Of a stretch of 64,000 nucleotides of DNA, positions 27,795-36,546 are shown one piece after another; position 1 is the stretch's first letter; the number at the start of each line of letters is the position of its first letter. The stretch spans positions 62,001-126,000 of the forward strand of contig NZ_JAJNKA010000004.1 of NCBI RefSeq assembly GCF_021533215.1. The letters run 5' to 3'. Source of the stretch: Portibacter lacus. GTDB taxonomy: Bacteria; Bacteroidota; Bacteroidia; Chitinophagales; Saprospiraceae. The notes beneath the pieces are model-generated. The model was given only the letters and a program-made list of their open reading frames with translations, had not been told where the DNA came from and did not search any database. The position numbers were made by a program, and so were the translations under genes.

Positions 27795-29492
27795 ATGAAA
27801 AAAATTTTACTGATTTGTTCTATGTTGATGATTTGGCATGCTGCTGAATCTTCATCTCATAGAGAAGCGCCGCTAATTGCTAATGATCCACTTGCAGATA
27901 ATACAGATCTGTATGCTTTCAGAAGCCCTGACGATCCAAATATGATCACCATAATAGCGAATTATATTCCAGGCGAATTGCCTTTTGGAGGACCTAATTA
28001 CTATACCTTTGGTGAGAATATCAGATATGAGATTCACATCGACAATGATGCTTCTATCGTAGGTGATGAAATAACTTATCGATTTACCTTCCACCAAGAA
28101 AATGAAGATCCGACAACCTTCTTTAATATAAGACTTGGAAAACAAAATTTAAAAACCACTTACACTTTAGAAAGAAGTATAGATGGAGGCGCTTCGTTTT
28201 CAACTATTATCTCTAATGGAGTTGTTCCACCACCAAATATTGGACCTAGATCTATCGAAGGTGGAGCTGGTTTAAACACCACTTACAATGAATTATTTCA
28301 GAGCGCAATTTTAACGGCCTCTACAGGTGAAAAAGTTTTTGCAGGTCCTGTAGATGATCCATTTTTCGTGGACTTAGGAGCTATTTTCGATTTGGGAGAT
28401 GCAAAAAGACAAGACGGCCCGTCGAGAGATGCACTCGCAAAATATAATGTACATACCATTTCTATTCAGGTGCCAATTTCAACGCTATTAAAAGCAGGTG
28501 CACCGAGTACTCCAACTAATATCTTGGATGCAGACTATGTTATAGGAGTTTGGGCTTCAGCTTCAAGACCAGCAATTAAAACATTAAAATCTGATGGTAC
28601 TTATGATGTAAGTGGTGACTGGATACAAGTTTCTAGACTTGGTATGCCTTTAACAAATGAAGCAATTATTCCAATAGGAAATAAAGATGCATGGAATAGG
28701 TTAACACCTTATGAGGAATTAGCAGAAACAACTTGGGATGAATATTTCTACAATCCTGAACTTGCTTTATACATGGATGATGACCAATTCGGAGGAGCAG
28801 TACCTGCATTCGCAGCACTTAGAGTTCAAAAATCGTCAAGAGGATCTTTTAATTTTTCGAATGGCCATGATGGTGTAGCATCTCTAGCAAATGGAGATTT
28901 AACAGGAACCGCTTTCGAAGCATACGGTAGTTTACTACTTATTCCAGGAAAACCTAGATCTGTTGATTTATGGCCAATATTCCATACTGGTGTTCCTAAT
29001 GCAATTCCTTACCAACTTGCAACTGGAAAAGGTGGTAACCCACTAGGAAATGGAAAACCATTTATCAATAATTTTCTACCAAATGGTGGTGACATGTTAA
29101 GATTAAATATGGCTGTTCCGCCTACTCCACGAGATGATCCGAATTTTTCTTCTTTAGGTTTAGTGCAAGCAGCGGTAATCGGCTTAACAGTAGAACCCTT
29201 TAACACAACTACAGATCTTGAATTCATTCCTAATATGGATGGTTTTCCAAATGGTAGAAGACTGGAAGATGATGTAACCAGAATAGAATTACAAGCTGTA
29301 AGTGGTGTTGTGCTAGCAGCAATAGGTTTATGGTATGATGACTATGATCCATCTACTTCTCCTAGCCCTGTAACGCAAGATCTACTCAATGTTCTTACCT
29401 ATACAACAGGTGTAGAGAAGAATGATGTTCCTTTTACAACTTCATTCCCTTATATGGCTCAGCCTTGGAGAGGAACTGCAGTTAGACAATAG
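27795..29492 (+). CDS. DUF4331-domain protein, short copy
   Basis: 565 residues with a signal peptide (MKKILLICSMLMIWHAAESS). The mature protein begins SSHREAPLIANDPLADNTDL, the hallmark start of DUF4331 proteins, and the domain covers nearly all the rest. Typical segments are DNTDLYAFRSPDDPN, PNYYTFGENIRYEIHIDND and FIPNMDGFPNGRRLEDDVTR. It lacks any T9SS sorting tail, unlike the next gene, and ends soon after the DUF4331 domain (AQPWRGTAVRQ). The molecular role of the family is unknown. It is a tandem paralogue of the next gene's first 560 residues, most residues being the same by eye. Confidence 0.9.
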   Translation: MKKILLICSMLMIWHAAESSSHREAPLIANDPLADNTDLYAFRSPDDPNMITIIANYIPGELPFGGPNYYTFGENIRYEIHIDNDASIVGDEITYRFTFHQENEDPTTFFNIRLGKQNLKTTYTLERSIDGGASFSTIISNGVVPPPNIGPRSIEGGAGLNTTYNELFQSAILTASTGEKVFAGPVDDPFFVDLGAIFDLGDAKRQDGPSRDALAKYNVHTISIQVPISTLLKAGAPSTPTNILDADYVIGVWASASRPAIKTLKSDGTYDVSGDWIQVSRLGMPLTNEAIIPIGNKDAWNRLTPYEELAETTWDEYFYNPELALYMDDDQFGGAVPAFAALRVQKSSRGSFNFSNGHDGVASLANGDLTGTAFEAYGSLLLIPGKPRSVDLWPIFHTGVPNAIPYQLATGKGGNPLGNGKPFINNFLPNGGDMLRLNMAVPPTPRDDPNFSSLGLVQAAVIGLTVEPFNTTTDLEFIPNMDGFPNGRRLEDDVTRIELQAVSGVVLAAIGLWYDDYDPSTSPSPVTQDLLNVLTYTTGVEKNDVPFTTSFPYMAQPWRGTAVRQ

Positions 29493-29559
29493 ATTATTAA
29501 TTACTAGAAAGAAATTCTTTAACGGCCGAAATAAGCCTCTAAGATTAAAAAATATAAAA

Positions 29560-32500
29560 ATGAAAAAATTTAAAAAATTCAAACTTCTATTATGCTTGGT
29601 CATAGTATTAGTAACCATGACTCAAATAATGGCATCTAGCCACCGTGAAGCACCGCTTATTTCTTGTGATCCACTCGCTGATAATGTAGATGTGTATGCT
29701 TTTCGTAGTCCTGATAATCCGAATACCGTTACGTTAATTGCAACTTATATTCCTTTCCAATTACCGCAAGGAGGGCCGAACTACTACACTTTCGGAGAAA
29801 ACATTCGTTATGAAATTCATGTAGATAATGACGCTTCTATCGTGGGAGATGAAATTACATACAGGTTCACCTTTAACATTGAAAATGAAGACCCAACCAC
29901 TTTTTTCAATATGAGATTAGGTAAGCAAAATCAAAAAGCTACTTATACTTTAGAAAGAAGCTTAGATGGAGGACAAACGTTTTCTGTTATCGTCGAGAAT
30001 GGAATCGTTCCACCTAATAATATAGGAGAAAGATCTATTACAGGCGGAGCTGGGCTAAACACTACTTATGATGCATTATGGAATGGAGGTATTACAACTG
30101 CTTCTACTGGGGAAACCGTATTTGCAGGTCCAAGTGATGATCCATTCTTTGTGGATCTAGGAGGTATTTTTGATTTAGGCAATGCACCTCGTCAAAACGG
30201 AAAAGCTGTTGATGGTGTCGGTTGTTACAACGTAAGTACACTTGCTATACAAATACCAATTTCAACTCTTTTAAAATCTGGAGCTGCGGCATCGCCAAGT
30301 ACGATTCTTGATCCTGATTATGTTATAGGAGTTTGGGCTTCCGCTTCTCGTCCTGCTATACAGACTTTATCTGCAACAGGTGCACCTAGCTTTTCTGGAG
30401 ATTGGGTACAAGTTTCAAGACTTGGAATGCCTTTAACTAATGAAGCAGTTATTCCAATAGGTTATAAGGATTTTTGGAATTCGATAACACCATATGATGA
30501 GTTAGCAGAAACAGAAATGGATGAGTTTTTCTACAATCCAGAATTAGCATTATATATGGATGATGACCTATTCGGTGGAGCAGTTCCAGCATTCGGTCCA
30601 TTAAGAATTCAAAAAGCTTCTTTAGGAGCATTCAATTTCAGTAATGGAGGAGATGGCGTATCTGCTCTAGCAGATGGAGATCTTACAGGAACAGCTTTCG
30701 AAGCATATGCTAGCTTACTCCTTATACCTGGTAAACCAAGAGCTGTGGATTTATGGCCAATTTTTCATACAGGAGTTCCGAATGCCATTCCTTACCAACT
30801 TGCAACTGGAAAAGATGGCAATCCACTAGCTGCTGGTAAACCCTTCATTAACAATTTCTTGCCTAATGGCGGAGATATGTTAAGACTGAATATGGCCGTT
30901 CCAGTAACACCTAGAGATGATGCTAATTTCAGTTCTTTAGGATTAGTACAAGCAGCAGCTATAGGATTAACAGTTGCTCCTTTTAATACGACAGCTGATC
31001 TAGAATTTATACCGAATATGGATGGATTCCCGAACGGAAGAAGACTAGAAGATGATGTTACAAGAATAGAATTACAAGCAGTAGGCGGAGTGGTTCTGGC
31101 TGCAATCGGACTATGGTATGATGATTATGATCCAGCAAACTCTCCAAGTCCTGTAACACAAGACTTATTAGACGTATTAACTTACTCTACTGGTGTAGAA
31201 GCAAACGATAAACCGTTTAATTCATCATTTCCATATGTTGCACAACCATTTAGTGGAACTGGAGCATGTAGTGGTGAAATTATAGAAGACGAAGTTGCTC
31301 AGGAAATGATTAATAATCCTTCGTTTTTTGTTTCTTCGAATACTTCCTCTACAATCGGAGTTTATGACATAGAAGATGATGGCAGTATCAGCATGGGGAA
31401 TATTTCTTCTTCTGCGATGGATGCTGATGGAATTTATTACAGCGAAACGGATGATGTACTTTACCAACTGAATAGAACGGACAATGTTATAAATGCATAT
31501 AGTAATGCTATAGAGAATTATCAAATGTCTGCTTCACCAGAGTTAACAGCTACTTCTTCTTCAGACTTTACTAATGGTAGAGAAATTGCTGTCGTTGGAA
31601 ATTCGCTTACTGTTGCACAAGATGCAGACGAAAGTAATGATATGGTGAATAAGTTAGTAACCTATACGATTAGTCCTTCAGAAATAACATTAAGCAAAAC
31701 AAACGATGTAAGTATCAATCTGTGGGGAATTCACATGACAGCGAATAACCTATACGCAATCATTGACAATTCTAACGAGCTTGCAATTTTCGAAGGTTTT
31801 CTTAGTGCTGGCGAAGGGACACTTGAGCCTTCTAGAACTGTAGTGATTGACAGTATGATCAGAACACATGGGATAACCTATATTCAAGATCAAGATTTAA
31901 TGATTTTAACCGATGTTGGCTCAGGAAGTGATCCAGCAGATGGAGCTATTGTAACGATTCAAAACTTCACACAAGCAAGTGCAGATGGAGTTATTTCAAT
32001 GGATGAGCAAGTTAGAATAGTAGGTGCTTCTACTTTCTTAGGCAATCCTGTTGATGTTGCTTACGATGCTGCTTCAAGTCAAATTTTCGTAGCGGAGAGA
32101 GCAAATGGAGGTGGACGTGTATTAGGATTTAACGTAACAGATAGTGGAGATGCAAGTCCTTTTTACAATGAAATATTTGCAGGAGCTTCAGCGATTTACT
32201 TAGAGAATTACAATCTAGAAATCGAAAGTCCTATGCTTAATGTTTTTGATCCTAATTTTAGCGATGATTTCTTAATTAGTGCAAAATTAAGCGGATCTAA
32301 TGAAGTACCTGGAGTTTCAACTGAAGCCTTAGGTGTCGCAACCATAACTTTTACAGAAAATTATTCTATGGCTACGCTTAACGCAACGGTAAATGGACTT
32401 TCATCTGAATTTGCAGGTGCCCACATTCACTTTGCTAAACCTGGCGAGAATGGTGATGTTGTTTTTAATTTTACTGAAAATTATACAGAAGGAAGAATCC

Positions 32501-34002
32501 AATCTACTTTCGCAGTCACAAGACAAGACGTAGAACGTTTTATCACTGGAGATTACTACCTTAATATTCATTCTGAAAATTTCCCAGGTGGTGAAATAAG
32601 AGGAAATCTAGGATTAGAAGCTGCTACTTCATTCTATGCTAAAATAGAAGGAAATCAAGAAGTACCTGCAGTTGATACTGATGGTAGAGGATTAGCATCC
32701 ATTCATTACACTTCTAATACTAATGTTCTTGAAATAAAAGTTCAAGCTTCAGGATTATCTGGACCAATCACAGGAATTCACCTACACAGTGCCGATGAAG
32801 GTGCAAACGGTGATGTAGTAGAAAATCTTACTCCTTATTTAGTAGGGAATACGGTCAATGTTAAACTACAAGCAGGAGATTATATTAATATGATGAAAGC
32901 TGGTGGATTGTATGTTAACATTCATACCGCTGCCAATCCAGGAGGAGAAATCAGAGGACAAATCGTACCACTTGGTGGAGCGCTAGTCTTTGATTCTTGG
33001 TTAGCTGGAAGTCAGGAAGTTCCTGCCCTAGATAATAATAGTTTCGGCTTAGCAATTGGTTGGATTAAGCCTTCTTTAGATAGTGTTTACGTTGCAATAG
33101 TTGCTGATAATACAACGGGGGAAATAACTGGAGCTCATTTTCATAATGCAGTTTTAGGAGAGAATGGTGATGTTGTTTTAAATTTATCGGATTTCATTAT
33201 GGATAACATGATCGAAACTTCAAATGCATTACCTATAGATGAATCATTTTTATCTCAATTTCTATCTGGTGATCTGTATTTAAACCTTCACTCTGCTACT
33301 TTCCCAAGTGGAGAATTAAGAGGACAAGTTTACAGAATCGCTCGTGATGGATATGCCTATGATGTATGTCAAGAACAAGAAATCCCGAGTCCTGTAAACG
33401 CTGGAAATGCTGCCGGTTCTGGAATGATTGCCTTCAATAGAGACTTTGATGAAATGCATATGATGGTCGTTGCGAATGAGCTTAGCTCGGATTTCGCAGG
33501 TGCTCATATTCATAACGCAGCGACTGGAGAAAATGGTGATGTGATATTTAACATGACCGATAGATGGGAGAATGGCGGAACATTCTTTTATGTAACGGAC
33601 GAGTTTAATGCTTCATTAGCAAATATGATTCAGTCAGGAAATACGTATGTGAACATTCATACTTCTAATAATCCTGACGGAGAAATCAGAGGACAGATTG
33701 TTAAAATGCCTAATTGTCCATTCTCGTCTTCTACTATAGAAATAGGCGAAGAGCAAATAGGTATCAATATGTATCCTAATCCTACTTCTGGAAAATTAAT
33801 TTTGGAATTAGATGGAGAGCAAACTCTATTATCAAACTCTAATATTCAGATTTACTCTATCTCTGGTCAATTATTATCTGAGCAGCAGATTTACAACAAC
33901 ACGAGCAATGTAGATGTGTCTAATCTAGAAAGTGGTGTTTATTTCTTAAATATCAGAAATGAAAATTTCACACATTCGATCAAATTTACAAAGATCGACT
34001 AA
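29560..34002 (+). CDS. DUF4331 + four CHRD domains + T9SS tail, large secreted protein
   Basis: 1480 residues from the ATG at 29560; the frame runs further upstream into the previous gene's end and that part is not used. A signal peptide is followed by a DUF4331 domain (ASSHREAPLISCDPLADNVD onward). Residues of about 570-900 look like propeller-type repeats (YSETDDVLYQLN, MILTDVGSGSDPADG). Four CHRD domains follow, each with the GxHxH-type core (AGAHIHFAKPGENGDV, TGIHLHSADEGANGDV, TGAHFHNAVLGENGDV, AGAHIHNAATGENGDV) and a closing GEIRG or GELRG. A T9SS type A sorting domain (MYPNPTSGKL) ends the protein, so export and surface attachment are expected. Confidence 0.92.
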   Translation: MKKFKKFKLLLCLVIVLVTMTQIMASSHREAPLISCDPLADNVDVYAFRSPDNPNTVTLIATYIPFQLPQGGPNYYTFGENIRYEIHVDNDASIVGDEITYRFTFNIENEDPTTFFNMRLGKQNQKATYTLERSLDGGQTFSVIVENGIVPPNNIGERSITGGAGLNTTYDALWNGGITTASTGETVFAGPSDDPFFVDLGGIFDLGNAPRQNGKAVDGVGCYNVSTLAIQIPISTLLKSGAAASPSTILDPDYVIGVWASASRPAIQTLSATGAPSFSGDWVQVSRLGMPLTNEAVIPIGYKDFWNSITPYDELAETEMDEFFYNPELALYMDDDLFGGAVPAFGPLRIQKASLGAFNFSNGGDGVSALADGDLTGTAFEAYASLLLIPGKPRAVDLWPIFHTGVPNAIPYQLATGKDGNPLAAGKPFINNFLPNGGDMLRLNMAVPVTPRDDANFSSLGLVQAAAIGLTVAPFNTTADLEFIPNMDGFPNGRRLEDDVTRIELQAVGGVVLAAIGLWYDDYDPANSPSPVTQDLLDVLTYSTGVEANDKPFNSSFPYVAQPFSGTGACSGEIIEDEVAQEMINNPSFFVSSNTSSTIGVYDIEDDGSISMGNISSSAMDADGIYYSETDDVLYQLNRTDNVINAYSNAIENYQMSASPELTATSSSDFTNGREIAVVGNSLTVAQDADESNDMVNKLVTYTISPSEITLSKTNDVSINLWGIHMTANNLYAIIDNSNELAIFEGFLSAGEGTLEPSRTVVIDSMIRTHGITYIQDQDLMILTDVGSGSDPADGAIVTIQNFTQASADGVISMDEQVRIVGASTFLGNPVDVAYDAASSQIFVAERANGGGRVLGFNVTDSGDASPFYNEIFAGASAIYLENYNLEIESPMLNVFDPNFSDDFLISAKLSGSNEVPGVSTEALGVATITFTENYSMATLNATVNGLSSEFAGAHIHFAKPGENGDVVFNFTENYTEGRIQSTFAVTRQDVERFITGDYYLNIHSENFPGGEIRGNLGLEAATSFYAKIEGNQEVPAVDTDGRGLASIHYTSNTNVLEIKVQASGLSGPITGIHLHSADEGANGDVVENLTPYLVGNTVNVKLQAGDYINMMKAGGLYVNIHTAANPGGEIRGQIVPLGGALVFDSWLAGSQEVPALDNNSFGLAIGWIKPSLDSVYVAIVADNTTGEITGAHFHNAVLGENGDVVLNLSDFIMDNMIETSNALPIDESFLSQFLSGDLYLNLHSATFPSGELRGQVYRIARDGYAYDVCQEQEIPSPVNAGNAAGSGMIAFNRDFDEMHMMVVANELSSDFAGAHIHNAATGENGDVIFNMTDRWENGGTFFYVTDEFNASLANMIQSGNTYVNIHTSNNPDGEIRGQIVKMPNCPFSSSTIEIGEEQIGINMYPNPTSGKLILELDGEQTLLSNSNIQIYSISGQLLSEQQIYNNTSNVDVSNLESGVYFLNIRNENFTHSIKFTKID

Positions 34003-34015
34003 GACTCAAGAATAC

Positions 34016-34040
34016 TCATGCGACCTGAAGAACCGCATGA
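34016..34040. other. Inverted repeat after the large DUF4331 gene
   Basis: TCATGCG and CGCATGA, seven-base arms around an 11-base loop, lying 24 bp before the stronger terminator hairpin. It may be a secondary transcript-end structure. Confidence 0.45.
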
Positions 34041-34063
34041 AATGGTTTTAATTTTTTGAAAAG

Positions 34064-34093
34064 AAGGGCTGCACATTATTGCGGCCCTTTTTT
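34064..34093 (+). terminator. Rho-independent-type terminator
   Basis: Stem AAGGGCTGCA / TGCGGCCCTT with one T-G wobble and the loop CATTAT, followed by a run of T. It ends the DUF4331 transcript, so the TPR gene at 34185 probably has its own promoter or depends on read-through. Confidence 0.8.
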
Positions 34094-34184
34094 ATTTAAG
34101 CTAGAAAAAAACCAAACATCGAAATGTAAGCGTAACTATCCATGAAGGCAACTTCAAATTTTCAAAATCTTCAAATCATAATAA

Positions 34185-35408
34185 ATGAAAAATCTTACAT
34201 TCAAAACTAAACTCTTTTCCCTTGCACTACTGACAATAATTGTAGCCATTACTTATTCATGTAGCGCTGACCTTCCCGCATCTGGTAATGATGAGCCACA
34301 GATTGCCACACTTATCAATAGAAGTGAGGTCATCCAGAACGGCAAAGAATGGGATGATGTTCAAAACAACTTCAGTAATTTCAAAGCAAACATTTCAAAT
34401 AATCCAGATGATGCTCAATCCAAAATTCAAATGGCACAACTCTATATCGGCGAGGCCAGAGTTACAGGAGAACACGGACATTATTATCCAGCAGCATTGA
34501 GCGTTCTTAATTCCGCACTTGATCAAAAAGACATTTCTAACGATATGAAATTCCTCGCCCTAACAACTAAGGCAGGAGTCCAATTATCACTGCATGAATT
34601 TGCAGATGCTCTAGCAACTGGGAATGAAGCTGCATTAATGAATCCGTCGAATGCTCAGATTCATGGTGTATTAGTCGATGCCAATGTAGAATTAGGAAAC
34701 TACGATAAGGCGATTAAACTGGTCGATAAAATGATGATGATCAAACCCGACATTAGATCTTATAGCCGTGTCTCTTATTTAAGAGAAATATATGGTGATG
34801 TGGATGGTAGTATCGAAGCCATGATTCTAGCAGTTAAATCTGGGTATCCAGGACTTGAAGAAACCGCTTGGGCAATGCTTACACTAGGGAACATCTATGA
34901 ACAATATGGTAAACTAGATATGGCCATGTCAGTTTATGAGCAAATCCTAGAAATGAGGCCAAATTATCCATTTGCCGTAGGCGCAATAGGTGATATCCAA
35001 GCTTCTCAAGGATTGTATACAGAAGCAGAAGCCACTTATAAAAAAGCCATCAATATCATTCCAGAAGTTGGATTCTACGTTTCATTAGCAAATCTGTATA
35101 AAACACAGAAAAGAGAGGATGAAATGAAGGATTTGATAGCTGAAATTATGGTAATGCTAAAGGATGACACCGACAGTGGTCATAATATGAACTTAGAATA
35201 CGCTTCGCTCTATCATGAAATTTTAGAAGATCAAGAGAAAGCTTTAGAATTTGCTATGATAGAATATGAAAAACGTCCTAAGAATATAGACGTTAATAGA
35301 ATGCTGGCTAAAATCTATACTTCGAAAGGAGAGCAAGATATAGCAAAAGAATATTTACTTGTTGCTAAGTCAACCAATTCTCAACATCCTGAACTCGCTT
35401 CTATCTAG
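34185..35408 (+). CDS. TPR-repeat lipoprotein
   Basis: 407 residues with a lipoprotein signal (LLTIIVAITYSC, then SADLPA). The rest is helical with several tetratricopeptide repeats: VDANVELGNYDKAIKLVDKM, LGNIYEQYGKLDMAMSVYEQ and IQASQGLYTEAEATYKKAI are clear. It is probably a periplasm- or surface-facing scaffold. I recall TPR proteins next to DUF4331 genes in other Bacteroidota, so it is probably functionally linked to them despite the intervening terminator. Confidence 0.85.
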   Translation: MKNLTFKTKLFSLALLTIIVAITYSCSADLPASGNDEPQIATLINRSEVIQNGKEWDDVQNNFSNFKANISNNPDDAQSKIQMAQLYIGEARVTGEHGHYYPAALSVLNSALDQKDISNDMKFLALTTKAGVQLSLHEFADALATGNEAALMNPSNAQIHGVLVDANVELGNYDKAIKLVDKMMMIKPDIRSYSRVSYLREIYGDVDGSIEAMILAVKSGYPGLEETAWAMLTLGNIYEQYGKLDMAMSVYEQILEMRPNYPFAVGAIGDIQASQGLYTEAEATYKKAINIIPEVGFYVSLANLYKTQKREDEMKDLIAEIMVMLKDDTDSGHNMNLEYASLYHEILEDQEKALEFAMIEYEKRPKNIDVNRMLAKIYTSKGEQDIAKEYLLVAKSTNSQHPELASI

Positions 35409-35434
35409 AAATAAAGAAATAACTTTCAACAATT

Positions 35435-35472
35435 AAAAAATTACGATCATTCCATATGTTCGTAATTTTTTT
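35435..35472 (+). terminator. Rho-independent-type terminator after the TPR gene
   Basis: Stem AAAAAATTACGA / TCGTAATTTTTT around a 13-base loop, followed by TTG. It is symmetrical enough to work in both directions and separates the DUF4331/TPR group from the uronate operon. Confidence 0.7.
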
Positions 35473-35602
35473 TGCCTCCTTTCAAACGAATAGTGCTATG
35501 TATACAGCAATTTCGCACTGAACTAAACTTCCTCAAGAATTTTATTTTCATTACACTATCCCACTAAGCCGAAAATAATATCACTGATTTCAATTGGATT
35601 TC

Positions 35603-35632
35603 TTGCAATAATTCCAAATTATATTAAATTTG
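35603..35632 (+). promoter_or_regulatory. kduI-uxaA promoter
   Basis: TTG at 35603-35605, exactly 19 bp before TAAATTTG at 35625-35632, fits the Bacteroidota promoter consensus TTG-N19-TAnnTTTG completely. It lies 27 bp before the kduI start. The LacI-type operator starts directly after the -7 box. Confidence 0.8.
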
Positions 35633-35646
35633 TGTAATCGATTACA
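35633..35646. promoter_or_regulatory. Perfect palindromic operator, probably for the local LacI-family regulator
   Basis: TGTAATCGATTACA is a perfect 14-bp palindrome with a central CG, as LacI-family operators have. It begins directly after the -7 box and so covers the transcription start. Two 12/14 versions lie between the LacI gene and the GH28 gene. Repressor binding here would block initiation of the uronate operon. Confidence 0.78.
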
Positions 35647-35659
35647 TTAATATATAATT

Positions 35660-36496
35660 ATGACCAATTTTAATTTTAGATACGCAACAAACCCAACTGA
35701 TTTCATAAAATATTCAACGGACGAACTCAGGAATCAATTTCTAATTTCTGACTTATTCGTTTCAGGAGAAATCAACCTCACCTATTCAATGTACGACAGA
35801 TATATCGTAGGTGGTATCATGCCTAATGCATCAGCATTAGCTCTTGAAACCATCCCCTACCTTAAATCTGAAAACTTCCTTGATAGAAGAGAATTAGGAA
35901 TTATTAACATCGGCGGAAAGGGTGTCGTTACGGTGGATGGTACATCCTATGAACTAGATAAAAAAGAAGCTCTGTATGTAGGAAAAGGGAAGAAAGAAAT
36001 AACCTTCTCCAATGCTGGATCTGATCAAGCTCTATTTTATATCAACTCAGCGCCTGCACACAAAAGTTTTCCAACCAAAAAAGTGGGAAAAGATAATGCC
36101 GAAATTGTACAATTAGGTGATGAGAAATACGCAAACCGAAGAGTTTTGTACAAGTTGATCGTGAACTCTATCGTTGAAACATGTCAACTCCAAATGGGAC
36201 TAACGGAATTAAAAGAGGGAAATGTATGGAATACAATGCCTGCACATACACACGAAAGAAGAATGGAAGCCTACTTCTATTTTGGCTTAGAAGAAGAGCA
36301 AACCATCTGCCATTTTATAGGACAGCCCCAAAACACTAGACATATCTTCTTACAGAATCAACAGGCTGTCTTGTCACCAGAATGGTCTATCCACTCAGGA
36401 GCTGGAACATCTAGCTACTCATTTATCTGGGGAATGGCAGGAGAAAACTTAGACTACAGTGACATGGATGTATGCCCACCAAATCAACTAAGATAA
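35660..36496 (+). CDS. kduI: 5-dehydro-4-deoxy-D-glucuronate isomerase
   Basis: 278 residues, the same length as E. coli KduI. The metal-binding residues fall at the E. coli positions: His196, His198 and Glu203 in MPAHTHERRMEAYFYF, and His245 in WSIHSGAG. It isomerises 5-keto-4-deoxyuronate, released from pectate lyase products, to 2,5-diketo-3-deoxygluconate in the cytoplasm. It is first in the five-gene operon, right behind the promoter and operator. The next enzyme, KduD, is not in the window. Confidence 0.96.
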   Translation: MTNFNFRYATNPTDFIKYSTDELRNQFLISDLFVSGEINLTYSMYDRYIVGGIMPNASALALETIPYLKSENFLDRRELGIINIGGKGVVTVDGTSYELDKKEALYVGKGKKEITFSNAGSDQALFYINSAPAHKSFPTKKVGKDNAEIVQLGDEKYANRRVLYKLIVNSIVETCQLQMGLTELKEGNVWNTMPAHTHERRMEAYFYFGLEEEQTICHFIGQPQNTRHIFLQNQQAVLSPEWSIHSGAGTSSYSFIWGMAGENLDYSDMDVCPPNQLR

Positions 36497-36546
36497 CTGG
36501 GTAAGTAAGCAATATTTATAGACCAATTTATTATTAATCGAAATCA

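Noticed and set aside
29422-29559. Upstream extension of the large DUF4331 frame into the preceding gene
   Set aside because: It overlaps the short DUF4331 gene's end out of frame; the ATG at 29560 gives a clean signal peptide.
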